Shown here: positions 1 through 10,299 of the stretch, piece by piece
Layout: every line of letters begins with the position of its first letter
Numbering within the stretch: the first letter of the stretch is position 1
From: Beroe forskalii
Lineage: Eukaryota > Ctenophora > Nuda > Beroida > Beroidae
Assembly (NCBI GenBank): GCA_011033025.1
Contig: WFMF01000174.1
Location: 186,001 to 250,000, forward strand
Direction: 5' to 3'
DNA: 64,000 nucleotides
Position numbers and translations under genes: made by a program
Notes under the pieces: generated by a model
Told to the model about the DNA's origin: nothing
What the model saw: only the letters and a program-made list of their open reading frames with translations
Database searches by the model: none

Positions 1-163
1 AGACCATCGAGCAGATTAGGAGGCTCCGATCAGCCAAGTACTTCCTGCAGAAGGATGTGGCGGACAAAAAGTCTGCCATCTCCATTGACAACACCTGTCA
101 TACTCTCAACAACAAAGACTCTGAGATCAACCTCTATGAGAATGTCACTCAGGACTTGGTAAG
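1..163 (+). CDS. Tektin exon (5'-truncated by window)
   Basis: Reads TIEQIRRLRSAKYFLQKDVA onward through an uninterrupted helix-rich segment. The donor is AG|GTAAGTG at 164. It ends in phase 2, and the leftover AG plus T from the next exon makes Ser. Confidence 0.88.
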
Positions 164-2225
164 GTAAGTGTACGCAGGTATTTGTTACATCGAGTATTCT
201 ACATCGAGTAATTTTAGAATATTGTAGATATTTACAATGGTGATTCGGGTCTCCAAATCACCGCTTTTATTTGAAAATTGGACTCATTCTCCAATTCACA
301 TCTACTCCCACTAACCTTCCTGAATTTCCAGCCCTTCTACTCCCCCATTTCCACTCTGAAACCTCTCTCACTCTAAAAACCCCTCCAACTCTGAAACCCC
401 TCCAACTCTGAAACCCCTCCAACTCTGAAACCCCTCCAACTCTGAAACCCTTCCCACTCTAAAACCCTTAACACTCTTAAACCCCTCCCACTCTGAAACC
501 CCTCCCACTCTGAAGCCCCTCCCAATCTGAAACCCCTCCAACTCTGAAACCCCTCCAACTCTGAAACCCCTCCAACTCTGAAACCCTTCCCACTCTAAAA
601 CCCCTAACACTCTTAAACCCCTCCTCCTCTGAAACCCCTCCCACTCTGAAACCCCTCCAACTCTGAAACCCCTCCCACTCTGAAACCACTCCCACTCTGA
701 AACCCCTCCCACTCTGAAACCCCTCCCACTCTGAAACCCCTCCAACTCTGAAACCCCTCCGACTCTGAAACCCCCCCACTCTGAAACCCCTCCCACTCTG
801 AAACCCCTCCCACTCTGAAACCACTCCCACTCTGAAACCCCTCCAACTCTGAAACCCCTCCCACTCTGAAACCACTCCCACTCTGAAACCCCTCCCACTC
901 TGAAACCCCTCCTACTCTGAAACCCCTCCTACTCTGAAACCCCTCCCACTCTAAAACCCATCCCACTCTGAAACCCCTCCCACTTTGAAACTCCTCTCAC
1001 TCTGAAACCCCTCCCACTCTGGAACCACTCCCACTCTGAAACCCCTCCCACTCCCAGTTCTGTAACGCCCGCTGATTGGAGCAACTACTCGGACGCTAAC
1101 ATCAAGAAGGCCGAATGTGAGAAGCAAGCGTCCGTTGCCCTGCGGTCTGTGATCGGAGGGGTCATTGAGCAGACGTGCAACGACCTGTTGACTCAATGCC
1201 GGACTGTGGACCTGGCCCTCAAGAAGCGGGTGGAGGAGTGCTTCAATGCCAAGGAGCGCCTTACTGTGCACCTCGACAAGGTTTGTTTGGTGGAGAGCAC
1301 GTGTGGTATCATGCCAATTCCATTTTATATGGTTTAGGGGGGCTTCAAATCAGGGGGATGAGCGGCTGCCTGGAACTATCCACAGAAACTGAATTACACA
1401 ATTATTGTAATGAATTACCTAGACTTTGAAATCGAAGTAACTTGCGCAGGTTACATTACGCCAATGCAATTCAATCAGGTGAACTCTGAGATTGAGAGTA
1501 TGGAGAGCAACATCTGCAAGTTGAAGGAAGCAATCGAGGCTAAGTTGCCGCCTCTGAAAGTGGCTCACACGAGGCTTGCCCAGAGGAGTCAGCGTCCCAA
1601 CGTTGAGCTCACCCGCGACCCAGCTCAATTCCAACTCGTCAGCGAAGTCAACCTCATCGAACAATCCATTTCTGTAAGTAGAAGTTAATCAATCAAGTGT
1701 CTTCAATTATTATGAGTCAAGATATGAGTTAAGTTGAAGGTAAAAATGTTTCTGATGGCCATCCTCTACCTCAAAGTCCAACTGGTCTTTCAAATTGTAT
1801 GTATGAACTAACAATAAGGAAATGCGGAAATTTGCAGTTTCTACTTTCTTAAATTTTGTTTTGAGCATATATAACGGTCCTACAATAATCGTGAAAACGA
1901 AATACCCTCCTGCTTGGCTGTCAAATTTCCATAAATTTTGTCATTCATTTGTCAATTGCTCTGCTTTTTAGCACTTTAAAAAATCACTAGCTTGGCCAAT
2001 GGCCGTGATTTATCAGTGCTGTTGAAAATCTAACTGTGACATTACAGTTGAATACTTTTCTAGGCACTCGAAACGCAGTTGGAAGCTTCCGAAGCCAGTC
2101 TGAAAGGTCTCATCAGAAACCAGCTTGATCTGAAGGAAGACATCCGGATCAAGACCAAGTCTCTTCACATCGACAAGGACCTCTGCCAAGATCTTAGAGC
2201 TACCATTGATTACTCGGATTATTGA
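1..2225 (+). CDS. Tektin (tektin-4-like), 3' half, four exons
   Basis: Tektins are coiled-coil filament proteins of ciliary and flagellar doublet microtubules. Exons at 1-163, 1058-1280, 1479-1673 and 2064-2225 join in phase (phase 2, then 0, then 0) and end at TGA 2223-2225, giving about 247 residues. The hallmark tektin nonapeptide is at 1593-1619 but reads RPNVELTRD, with Thr where most tektins have Cys. Its surroundings (LKVAHTRLAQRSQ before it, PAQFQLVSEV after it) match my memory of tektin-4 better than tektin-3. The last exon gives the usual C-terminal coil and a KTKSLHIDKDLC segment. The 5' part lies outside the window. Family assignment is confident; the paralogue number is recalled, not searched. 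Confidence 0.9.
342..1052 (+). repeat. 17-bp minisatellite filling the tektin intron
   Basis: About 40 tandem copies of a 17-bp unit, consensus ACTCTGAAACCCCTCCC, with single-base variants (AACTC, TCTAAAA, CTCTTAA). The array runs almost to the 3' splice site at 1056-1057, so it supplies the pyrimidine-rich tract of the acceptor. Because 17 is not a multiple of three and the unit lacks stops on the minus strand, all three minus frames stay open. Those reading frames (…SEWEGFQS…) are artefacts. Confidence 0.95.
1058..1280 (+). CDS. Tektin exon
   Basis: Acceptor CTCCCAG|T and donor AAG|GTTTGT. Encodes SVTPADWSNYSDANIKKAE onward, ending KERLTVHLDK. The xTPxxWxxYxxxNIxxAE start is characteristic of the tektin second half. 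Confidence 0.88.
1479..1673 (+). CDS. Tektin exon with the nonapeptide signature
   Basis: Acceptor TCAATCAG|G and donor TCT|GTAAGT, 65 codons, phase 0 at both ends. Carries the signature block RPNVELTRD at 1593-1619. Confidence 0.92.
2064..2225 (+). CDS. Tektin terminal exon
   Basis: Acceptor TTTTCTAG|G, then 53 codons and TGA. Encodes a coiled coil beginning ALETQLEASEASLKGL and ending ATIDYSDY. Confidence 0.88.
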   Translation, partial: ALETQLEASEASLKGLIRNQLDLKEDIRIKTKSLHIDKDLCQDLRATIDYSDY

Positions 2226-2415
2226 TTTTACGAAATGCAGTTGTGGTGCAGCTGAGCCAGTCTTTTAGTTCTCAATACCAAGTGCAAAACTTCGCAACAC
2301 TGGACATTGATTAATTACCACTTAGTCTATATCTGACTTTGATTTTATTTTTCGTTCACTGCGGCGTTTTTCGACAAATTATTTATCTTTCTTTATTTTT
2401 GAAGAACAAATAATG

Positions 2416-2421
2416 AATAAA
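2416..2421 (+). terminator. Polyadenylation signal of the tektin gene
   Basis: AATAAA about 190 bases after the stop codon, in AT-rich sequence. Position and sequence suit a poly(A) signal; the cleavage site is not resolved. Confidence 0.5.
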
Positions 2422-2590
2422 TTAATCTAGCGATAAGTATACATCATTATCATGATTCTGTTTATTTAATTTCTGTTGATGTCATGATATAGATAATATT
2501 CAAAATATCTTTCAAGATTAGCTCATGAATTTGAGGATGATCAATTTCGAAACATGATTCGCTTGCTCACTTGCAATATACATAGGTCCT

Positions 2591-2735
2591 AGGGGCCATC
2601 CATAAAGGACGTCCCCAAATATTTTGGCCGTTTTATACAATTTGACCAAACACCCTCCCCTATGTCCGCAAACTTCCGCATTGGACACTCACAGGCATGA
2701 CAATGCATTGTCGACGTCCTTTATGGCATGCCCCA
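2591..2735. mobile_element. 145-bp MITE-like element
   Basis: Inverted ends GGGGCCATCCATAAAGGACG and CGTCCTTTATGGCATGCCCC bound a C-rich core. No ORF. Relatives with the same 'GACGTCCTTTATGG' edge and poly-C core occur near 48.0-48.3 kb. Confidence 0.6.
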
Positions 2736-3164
2736 GCCCCTACCTAACGAATTGAAATATTGGTCCTAATCTTGGCCCTAACTCTTAAAGTTCAACTATC
2801 TTAGCAGTAATACACTAGATGCGCTTGCCTCTTACTCTTAGGCTCTTAGATAATGATATATTGTAAATTGTTCCGAGTCGGAGTAACGACATTCTACTTC
2901 GATCGTTTTTATAAGAATTTCAGTTATGGTTATCCCTTGCCTAGCTGCACTGCATCGCTGTGAGTGCTGTGACTGTTGCAGTTGACATTGAGGCGCAGGC
3001 GAGGATCTGTAACTTTGACAATGACATGACTCCGCAAGATCAGACTGTGACCGTGATCGTGTATAGCGGTCAATGCTGAGTGCAATGGCAGTCTCGATCT
3101 CCTGCATTAGGGCTGGCCTAAAATCCTAGTATGCACCGCTGCTAGCCACATTTGCCCTAACCAG
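2736..3164. other. Intergenic, no gene recognised
   Basis: Plain mixed-composition sequence. A short open frame on the minus strand (2838-3107) has no recognisable domain and is not called. Confidence 0.5.
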
Positions 3165-4120
3165 GACCCTGGTTTCGCGCACGGAGTGCGTCTCGCGAAT
3201 CCCCTGGTTAAGTTAGGGGAAACCACATCGGCACGGCCATGGCCCTATAAGCCCTTGTTAGGACAATGCGTGCGCGTGATCGTGAAACCAGAGCCCTGGT
3301 TAGGCCTAACCATCGACGGACGTTGCCCGTCTATTTCCTTTGACATGTTGTCAGACGTTGTTTGACCCCTTCGACGCCTTCGGCGGTATGTCTCCCATAT
3401 AAACGGCTCTGAGTGACGTCACAGATCTAAACGTCAATTTTTCTGTATCCTAAACCTAACTATTGCCCTTACCAAAACCCTAACCTTAAACCTTATCGGT
3501 ATCCTAAACCTAACAAATCCTGACCCTTACCAGAACCCTAACCTTACTGCTTAAAGCGCTAGATGCGCTTAATCATATTTTTCCGAGTGACGTCATTGTC
3601 ATAGATAATGAAGGCTCCCGTTTATATGGGAGACTGACCCATTCGGCGCGGGCAGGCGCGCGCGTCCGCCGATTGCTAAACACGTATATCCCTGTGTGGC
3701 TCGCGCGGCGCGTAGGGAAGCGCGCGGCGCGTACACACACCTATGCGGGCTTAGGAAGTCCGCCGAAGGTTGCCCTAAGCCCCTAACCAGGACCCTGGTT
3801 AGGGGAAGCCGGCATGGGGAAGCTGACATGGGGTTGAAGGCGCAAAGTGACGTCCAAATTTGGAACGCGCGCGAGGGTAGGGCAGGGTATAGGTACCGGT
3901 AACATCCTACAAGCCTAACCAGGGCTCTGGTTTCGCGCACAAATTCCTAAGCCCGCATAGGTGTGTGTACGCGCGCCGCGCAACGCAGACATGGATATAC
4001 GTGTTTAGCAAGCGCACAAAGTGCGCGGCATGGCAAATTGGCAAGCGTATCGACACCGGCCTGGTTTTGCGTGGCAACTGACAAGTTAAGCCTGGTTAGG
4101 GGAAGTCGTACGGTGTAAAT
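3165..4120. mobile_element. GC-rich foldback cluster (CCTAACCAGG family)
   Basis: GC-rich block in AT-rich surroundings, built of repeated inverted modules. CCTAACCAGG/CCTGGTTAGG occurs at about 3168, 3300, 3784, 3914 and 4097. TGCTAAACACGTATAT (3675) and ATATACGTGTTTAGCA (3995) face each other, as do CTATGCGGGCTTAGG (3745) and CCTAAGCCCGCATAGG (3948). The modules GTGTGTACGCG and GCGCGGCGCG lie between. A related cluster sits at 43935-44400. No coding potential is supported; open frames here are GC-driven. Confidence 0.6.
3390..3634 (-). mobile_element. GTCTCCC-ended MITE, copy 1
   Basis: Ends GTCTCCCATATAAACGG and CCCGTTTATATGGGAGAC, with a CCTAACCCT-rich (telomere-like) core and GTGACGTCA boxes just inside both ends. 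Reverse orientation relative to the copies at 36379-36653 and 45965-47203. Confidence 0.7.
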
Positions 4121-4144
4121 GACCCGCGCTGACGCCAGCCTAGT

Positions 4145-4400
4145 AGGATTTGGCTCACTTTTTTTACATAAAAATTTTTCATAAAATTTTTTTTTATAAA
4201 AATTTTACTTGAAAAATTTTTATATAAATTTTGATCCTCTTTGTCCAACCCCGTGGCCGAGGAGGATCACTTTTTTACTATAAAAATTTTCAAGAAAAAA
4301 AACATGAAAAAATTTTTAGGCTCACTTTTTTTTAGGTAAAAAAAAGTGAGCCTCTTCGTCCATGCCCGTAGCCGAGGAGGCTCACTCCAGGGCATCACTT
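4145..4400. repeat. AT-rich array with GTGGCCGAGGAGG boxes
   Basis: Runs of AAAATTTTT alternate with a GC box reading roughly GTCCAACCCCGTGGCCGAGG followed by AGGATC or AGGCTC. The box and its flanking GATCCTC/GAGCCTC form imperfect inverted repeats. The same array occurs in the opposite sense at 11390-11560. Confidence 0.6.
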
Positions 4401-5257
4401 TTTTCAATAAAAACTCGCGTGCGCGCTAAAATCCCGCGCTGAAATACTCGTAAGAAAATGGTAGCGTGTTCCATAATATACGAAATTCATGCACATTTGA
4501 TAAATAAGCGGTCGAAATGTCGTCATTATCAGACTTCTATATAGTAAGTTGATGACGCCTTACAGCTTATTTTAATATGGTGCATAGCAGAATCGACAAG
4601 CTGCCACACTTACGTACGAATTCGACTACGGACAAAGGTTACCATATTCGTATAATTCAAAGTTTTCACATTTATTTGTCTTAATCAGAAACTCAACCAG
4701 GAGAGCTGACCGGTACTGATAGCCCCATTTCATACCTAGCTATCCAGGTGTCCCGAAAGGCATAACAAAATTAAATCAATATTCGAGGTATATGGCGACC
4801 GATACGTCAGTACTTCAGTTAAATATACGGCGACCGTTGGAGTTCTTCATTTAATTTTTAAGATGCGTGAGTCGTGACTCGTAAGTATTAATGGTCTCAC
4901 TGAGGCATTTTGAAAGAACGTATTACAATAACATTCTGTAATTTTTCCTTGACAAAACGAAGCTTTGTCAAGGAGTTTTAATCTTGTCGTGCCTTTAGGG
5001 TCCCTGATACAATTTTGGTTCAGTTCTGGTATAGCTAATTTGAAATGAAAGAAGTTCAGTAACAAATTTGAAGAGACAAAATAATACACTTCATATATTT
5101 AGTTCATTAATTGTCCAATTATATTTCACAATCATTATATATACAATGAGTATATCTTTCAAAATTCTTATCACCACTCCCGTTCAAATAACTCCTACTA
5201 TGCAGTTAAAAGGAGAATATAACTGGCATTTTCACGGGCGTGCAAATTTAGGAATCA
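4401..5257. other. Intergenic, no gene recognised
   Basis: AT-rich sequence without splice-supported exons or recognisable domains. The short frames at 4847-5089 and 5068-5262 look like chance. Confidence 0.45.
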
Positions 5258-5405
5258 TGTAATATACGGTAAATGCACACTTGCGAGTGGGATCCATGCA
5301 ATAAATGCACGACCTTGCTAGTGGGATTCATGCAATAAATGCACCAGCTTGCGAGTGCATTAATTGAAGTCATTGCACGAGCTTGCGAGTGCAATTACGA
5401 TGGTT
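5258..5405. repeat. Short tandem repeat AATGCAC-N-GCTTGCGAGTG
   Basis: Four imperfect units of about 36-45 bp built on AATGCACGAGCTTGCGAGTG. Confidence 0.65.
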
Positions 5406-6188
5406 ATTCTAATACCCATGTGAGCATTTACTGTATCAATACCCTGCCATATACGAAACAATGAAAGCAAACGCTATAAAAACAATTCATACGAATCAGT
5501 GTTTCATATGAATCATCGTTTCAAGAATTATATGCACATCATACATTATTTCTTTATATCATGATCGAAGAGGTTGAAAAAGTTGACACTCCCTTCGCCA
5601 TTCGTTAATTCATAAAAAGTCAATGTAGCATAAATGCCTAATCATAGCGCCATGGTATTATGTAACAAATAAATACAGAGGCCAATGATCACAACATGCT
5701 TAAGCGGGAGTATAGTGTAAAGTACATCGAGCAATGGGAATGGCGCCAATATGCATGTATATTTAATATCTATACCAATCTTAAAACCCTAACTTAAAAC
5801 TCAAGAAATAAACTCTGACACATCAAACACGGCAGCAAAAGATATGAAACATAACAAAACAAAATCATAAAATGGACCACAAGTCTGTGTTATCTTTATT
5901 TTGATCCCCAGACTGGGGATACAGATTACATTGTGCTCCATCCCTGCTTCCACCAGATATAGAGGTGATATTATATATATTTTAGAAATTTTTATCTTGC
6001 GTTAATAATAACAAATAAACTGTTAGTGCAGAAATGAGGGATTCCCTTAAAATTGGGAAAAGGTCGAAAAAGTTGTGATATTGCTTAAAAATTTAAAGGG
6101 AAATGCTCGAAACGTTAAAGAAAAGGTCGCTTGAAGAGTCTGCAGTGGGTTTCTCTGATTTCTGAGGTACGGGAGGTTTGTTCAGGTG
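5406..6188. other. Intergenic, nothing recognised
   Basis: AT-rich; no exon, RNA gene or clear repeat seen. Confidence 0.4.
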
Positions 6189-6485
6189 TGTGTTATGAGT
6201 GGAGAGGGGTGTGCTTTGAGTTGACAGGGGTCTGTTATGAGTTGAGAGAGGTGTGTTATGAGTGGAGAGAGGTATAATATGAGTGGCGGAGGTGTGTTAC
6301 GAGTGGAGAGGTGTGTTATGAGTGGAGAGGGGTGTGTTATGAGTTGAGGGGGGGTTGTTATGAGTTGAGAGGGGTGCGTTATGAGTTGAGAAGGGTGTTA
6401 TATGAGTGGATAGAGGTATAATATGAGTGGAGAGGGGTGGGTTACGATGAGATAGGGGTATGTTATGAGTTGAGAGGGGTGTGTT
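6189..6485. repeat. 21-bp G-rich minisatellite
   Basis: About 14 degenerate copies of a ~21-bp unit like GGTGTGTTATGAGTTGAGAGG. The minus-strand frame (…PLSTHNTPLSTHN…) at 6297-6554 is the repeat translated, not a gene. Confidence 0.9.
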
Positions 6486-6773
6486 ACCCGTAAGTAAGCC
6501 TATCAAACTCCTAAGAAAGTCAATGCCAGTCGCACTCCTAAGAAAGCCCGTCACACTCCTCAGTTACCCTCAGTTAGCATATTTAAATTACTATTTTGTC
6601 GCAAAGTAGAGGAAAATCAAAATTCTATCAAAAGATTATCGAAAACCATGCCAATCATAAATATCACCCCTCTGATGTATGATTAACCGGGCTCCAAATT
6701 AAAATTCCTAACTTAGTTCTTTCAGTAAATTTGGTCAGTTTCCAAGGTTAAATCAGAAAGTTTTAAAATCGAT

Positions 6774-7085
6774 TATTCCCTCCCGTGGCTCAAACTCCAG
6801 TGTAATAATTATCGATATATCACTCCTTTGTAGAACTACTGCAAAGTGGCGGAATAATAGAGCAGAATATCGTTAAATAAATTGTTGATTTTATGAAGGA
6901 GCACTCGAAAATCTATAAAAACGTTGAATTCAGAAGAGGGTCGTCAGACCCGAGTGGGAGGGAGAACTGTTTTGTCGAGTAATAATACAATTAACAAACT
7001 CATGGATCGTGTGATATCGAAAATTGTCAAACTCGGCTGACGCCTCGTGTGATAATTTTCGATATCCCATTCGTTTGTTAATCGC
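6774..7085. repeat. Dispersed repeat, copy A (partner 24245-24515)
   Basis: Shares long near-identical blocks with 24245-24515: CCCTCCCGTGGCTCAAACTC, a TTGTTGATTTTATGAAGGAG block, and the GGGTCGTC-GACCCGAGTG hairpin. It contains inverted ATAATTATCGATAT and ATATCGAAAATT segments, which suggests a non-autonomous inverted-end transposon. Confidence 0.65.
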
Positions 7086-7189
7086 CCGATATAAAACGGC
7101 AAAATTAACCAAAAATCTGCCGAGTTGCTTCCTGGTAAAAAGATTATTCAAATGTTCATTATGTAATCATAAGTATAATTTAGATATGG

Positions 7190-7935
7190 AATATGCTTAA
7201 TATGGCTCCAAGTATTCATAATGCTCATAAGGATTATTATATGGCTACATATGAGTTTCAAGTATTCATAATGAATATCATAAGGAACATTATTATATGG
7301 AGCAGAATATCGTTCAAAAAGACATTTCATCTCAGGTTTGTGGAATTCATGAATATGAATATGTTTTTTGGGATCATTCAAATATTATCGTTTTGATATG
7401 ATAAATTTCCATAACTCGGGACATAATTCATATTTCGTTTATTTAAAATTTTGTTGTACGATTATTATATTTACAAGTTTCATCTCAGGTTTGTGGAATG
7501 GCATGAATATGAATATGGGATCATTCACATATTACGTAATCAGCCGAGGGGACATAATTATCAAAATTTTACGGACATTAATATTCACGCTCGATCCTGC
7601 CACTTCAAATTTCAAGAAAATCTCGAAATTTTCGGTTCGATTTTTTCCATTTTTACAACGATTTGAATACTTGATTTCAAGATTTTTTCAATATATTTCG
7701 TTAATTAATATGATAAATTTCCATATAGCAGGTTCTAAGCATAAAAAGAAGCATAATTTCCTTAAAAATTTTGTTATTGCGTTTAAAGAGATTAAGTCAG
7801 AAATTTTGCTTCTCTACCCTAGAAATTTTAAGAGGAAATACCGGACAAAATTTTCACGGACATTAATATTCACGCTGATGTGCTTAGCTGCGTGATTTTA
7901 ATGTCCGTGTTAATTATGTCCGATAAGGTATACCT
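7190..7935. repeat. Local AT-rich duplications
   Basis: A block reading CATCTCAGGTTTGTGGAAT then ATGAATATGAATATG occurs at 7327 and 7483. Another, ACGGACATTAATATTCACGC, occurs at 7571 and 7857. GGGATCATTCACATATTACG at 7517 is the edge of the MITE family at 8688. The 175-residue frame at 7368-7895 simply translates these repeats. Confidence 0.6.
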
Positions 7936-8687
7936 CTTAGTTTCATGACCTCTTAGTTTCATGACCTCTAAGTTTCATGACAAAAACTGCTCCTTATCCA
8001 AAAGATTTGACCATCATTCGATAAAAATTGCATTTCAATGGAGATCTCAAATCTTGAAAAAAACTGATAGACTGAATACGAAATTTTCACCCTCCTATTT
8101 TCATAAATTTGGGCCAAAAAGTAGTTTCTGTAGACTGTAGGATAAAACATATTTTCAAGATTTTTGCGTGGACGAATATACGATTTTTCTTCGTAAAGTG
8201 GGCTAAAAGTGTAAAAAAAGGCAATTTCCAATATTTCTATAGTTCTAATTATATTTCAATACTAGCCAAACTGTGTTCGTTAGGTATTCAGTTTCGCTGA
8301 ACATAAATCATTAAAATGATTATCAATTATAATAATAAAGCACACATTTTTAACCCGCTTAACCATAATTAAGAAACTCAATTCTCTAGGCATCTAAGCG
8401 GTAACTGTTGAGTGACGTTTCACATCCTTTTGGATCCTTTTCAAGAACATTTAATCACAAATGAGCATTATGGTAACATAAAACATTAAATCTAGTAGTT
8501 ATATCAACAAAAAAATTGCCTTTTGCCTTTTGCCCTCCAGAAAAAATTAAAATTCTAAGTCAATCAAGTTTTGCACATCATCAATATTGTCTGAAAAAGC
8601 ACATCTGAAGAAGTATGTTTTCAATGCAATTATAACATGCTAAAGTAAAGAACTTTGTTTCAGCTTTCTGGAGGGGGGTCGTGCCGT
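7936..8687. other. Intergenic, nothing recognised
   Basis: AT-rich sequence with a short triplication of 'CTCTTAGTTTCATGAC' at about 7935-7982; otherwise no supported feature. Confidence 0.45.
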
Positions 8688-8810
8688 GATTACGTAATAT
8701 TTGCCAAAAGAGGGGGGGGGGTTGGCCGAGACAACGTTTGATTATGGAGAGGGGAGAAGGGGAAAATGCCCAAAAAATGATTACGTAATATGTGAACGGT
8801 CCCTATAGCC
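8688..8810. mobile_element. Small MITE with ATTACGTAATAT ends
   Basis: GTGATTACGTAATATTTGCC at one side and ATGATTACGTAATATGTGAA at the other enclose G-rich sequence. Related copies lie at 13548-13715 (same sense) and 48850-48985 (reverse sense). Confidence 0.6.
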
Positions 8811-8975
8811 TGTTTTCTTTAAATTAATTGCTTCCCTCAATTATTTACGGTCGTTCGAGCGAAAGTCGGTGATGCAAGTGCTCAAAATCAAATGCACGAA
8901 GACACATGTATCAAAACGTACACCATCTACCTAATCATATGCTTATACGATGGGATAGAATATTATTATGATTAA

Positions 8976-10290
8976 TTGATATCTGTCCATTCTGAGGTCC
9001 ATCAATGGAATTCTCCCAATTTTTCGATTCCAAGGTGCTATTTTGTGCTGCTTGCAGTATTGGAAAGTCAGCAGGTGCGAGGCAGAAGCTCCTATCGGAT
9101 CAGAGAATCTTCATCAAAAGTTCAAGGAAGTACCAGGATAAGCACCGACCAAAGAAGCATCAGCAGGAGCAGTCAATCCTGAAAACGTATGATACATGAG
9201 TTTTCACAACTAATTAACCATCAATGATTATTAATCAATATCAGACCATTCAGAATTCAATTAAATTTTTCCAGTTTCTGATCCCCACCTGCTAATGATT
9301 ATCATAGTTTACCTGTTGGATTATATTGCATCGAAAAGGTCTGCAGGTCAGCAGGTGTGGGGCAGTGCTCAGTAGCATGTATCGGATCAGGGAACCTTCT
9401 TCAGCAAACCTGGACACGTTTTTCAATTACATGAGTTTGAACAAGTTATTGACAACCGTCAACCTTCTACTCATACACTGAAATGGCAATGTGATTACTG
9501 CATTATTTAATTTCTGTCCATTCTATGGTGCTTGTAAGTAGGGGTAGCCCATGTATCAATTTTGAGATACATGGGCTTTTTGCCTCCTTGACATGGGTTT
9601 AACTCCAATCATACCCCTCACACAGTATGGTAGTATAGTGGACTCCATCATATATGATGGAGTCCACACCTTCGAATAACCCGATATATGAAGGATCATG
9701 GGCATTTGAGGTCAAAATTGCGTTTATTTGGGGCTCCTATATTTGCCAACCCCATCAAGTCCCTTATTTCAACATTCAAACATATTTATGAAATCTAGCA
9801 CTGTTTACCTGTTAGATTGCATTGTGTTGAAAAGGTCTGTATGTGGTAGGTACTTAGTAACTTGCTTCAGATCAGGAAACATACTTCAGCAGTTCACTGA
9901 AGGCAGGAGACAGGAGTAGACAAACCTGGACAGGTATTACAATTACATGAGTTTTAACAAATTAATGACCATCAACCTTATAGTTACAATGAATTAATGA
10001 CATATTCAATATCTGGCAATATTGAAATCTTAAATCTTTCCAGTTTCTTATCTCGAAATGTTACTTCATGATTATTATAGTTAACCTGTTGCATTGTATT
10101 GTATTCAACTGCAAGAAGTCTGCAGCTGCAAGCGGTAGGTAATTTGTAGCTCACATCATATCAGGGAACCTTCTTCTGCAGTTCAAGGAGGCACCAGTAG
10201 ACAGGAGTAGGCAAATCTGGACATGTATTACTTACACGAGTTATAACAACTTAAAACCATTAAACTTTTAAAATGAAATAACAACTTTCA
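8976..10290. repeat. Diverged tandem units of about 280 bp
   Basis: Four related blocks start near 9066, 9345, 9838 and 10122. Each has a CAGCAGGTG/GTAGGTA segment, then ATCGGATCAGGGAACCTTC, then TTCAAGGA, then GGACA-(N)-TACATGAGTTTTAACAA. Spacing is ~280 bp except between the second and third (~490 bp), where two hairpins (9546-9577 and the perfect 28-bp palindrome 9639-9666) mark extra sequence. Degraded and without a usable frame. Confidence 0.6.
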
Positions 10291-10299
10291 ATTGTAACT

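Noticed and set aside
368-1271. Long minus-strand frames rich in SEWEGFQS
   Set aside because: Translation of the 17-bp minisatellite; open in all three frames, with no start context or homology.
4145-4400. tRNA gene suggested by GTGGCCGAGGAGG
   Set aside because: No B-box, acceptor stem or cloverleaf in either array.
6297-6554. Minus-strand PLSTHN repeat protein
   Set aside because: Translation of the 21-bp minisatellite.
7368-7895. 175-residue plus-strand frame
   Set aside because: AT-rich local duplications; repeated KILRTLIFTL segments reflect DNA repeats, and there is no domain.
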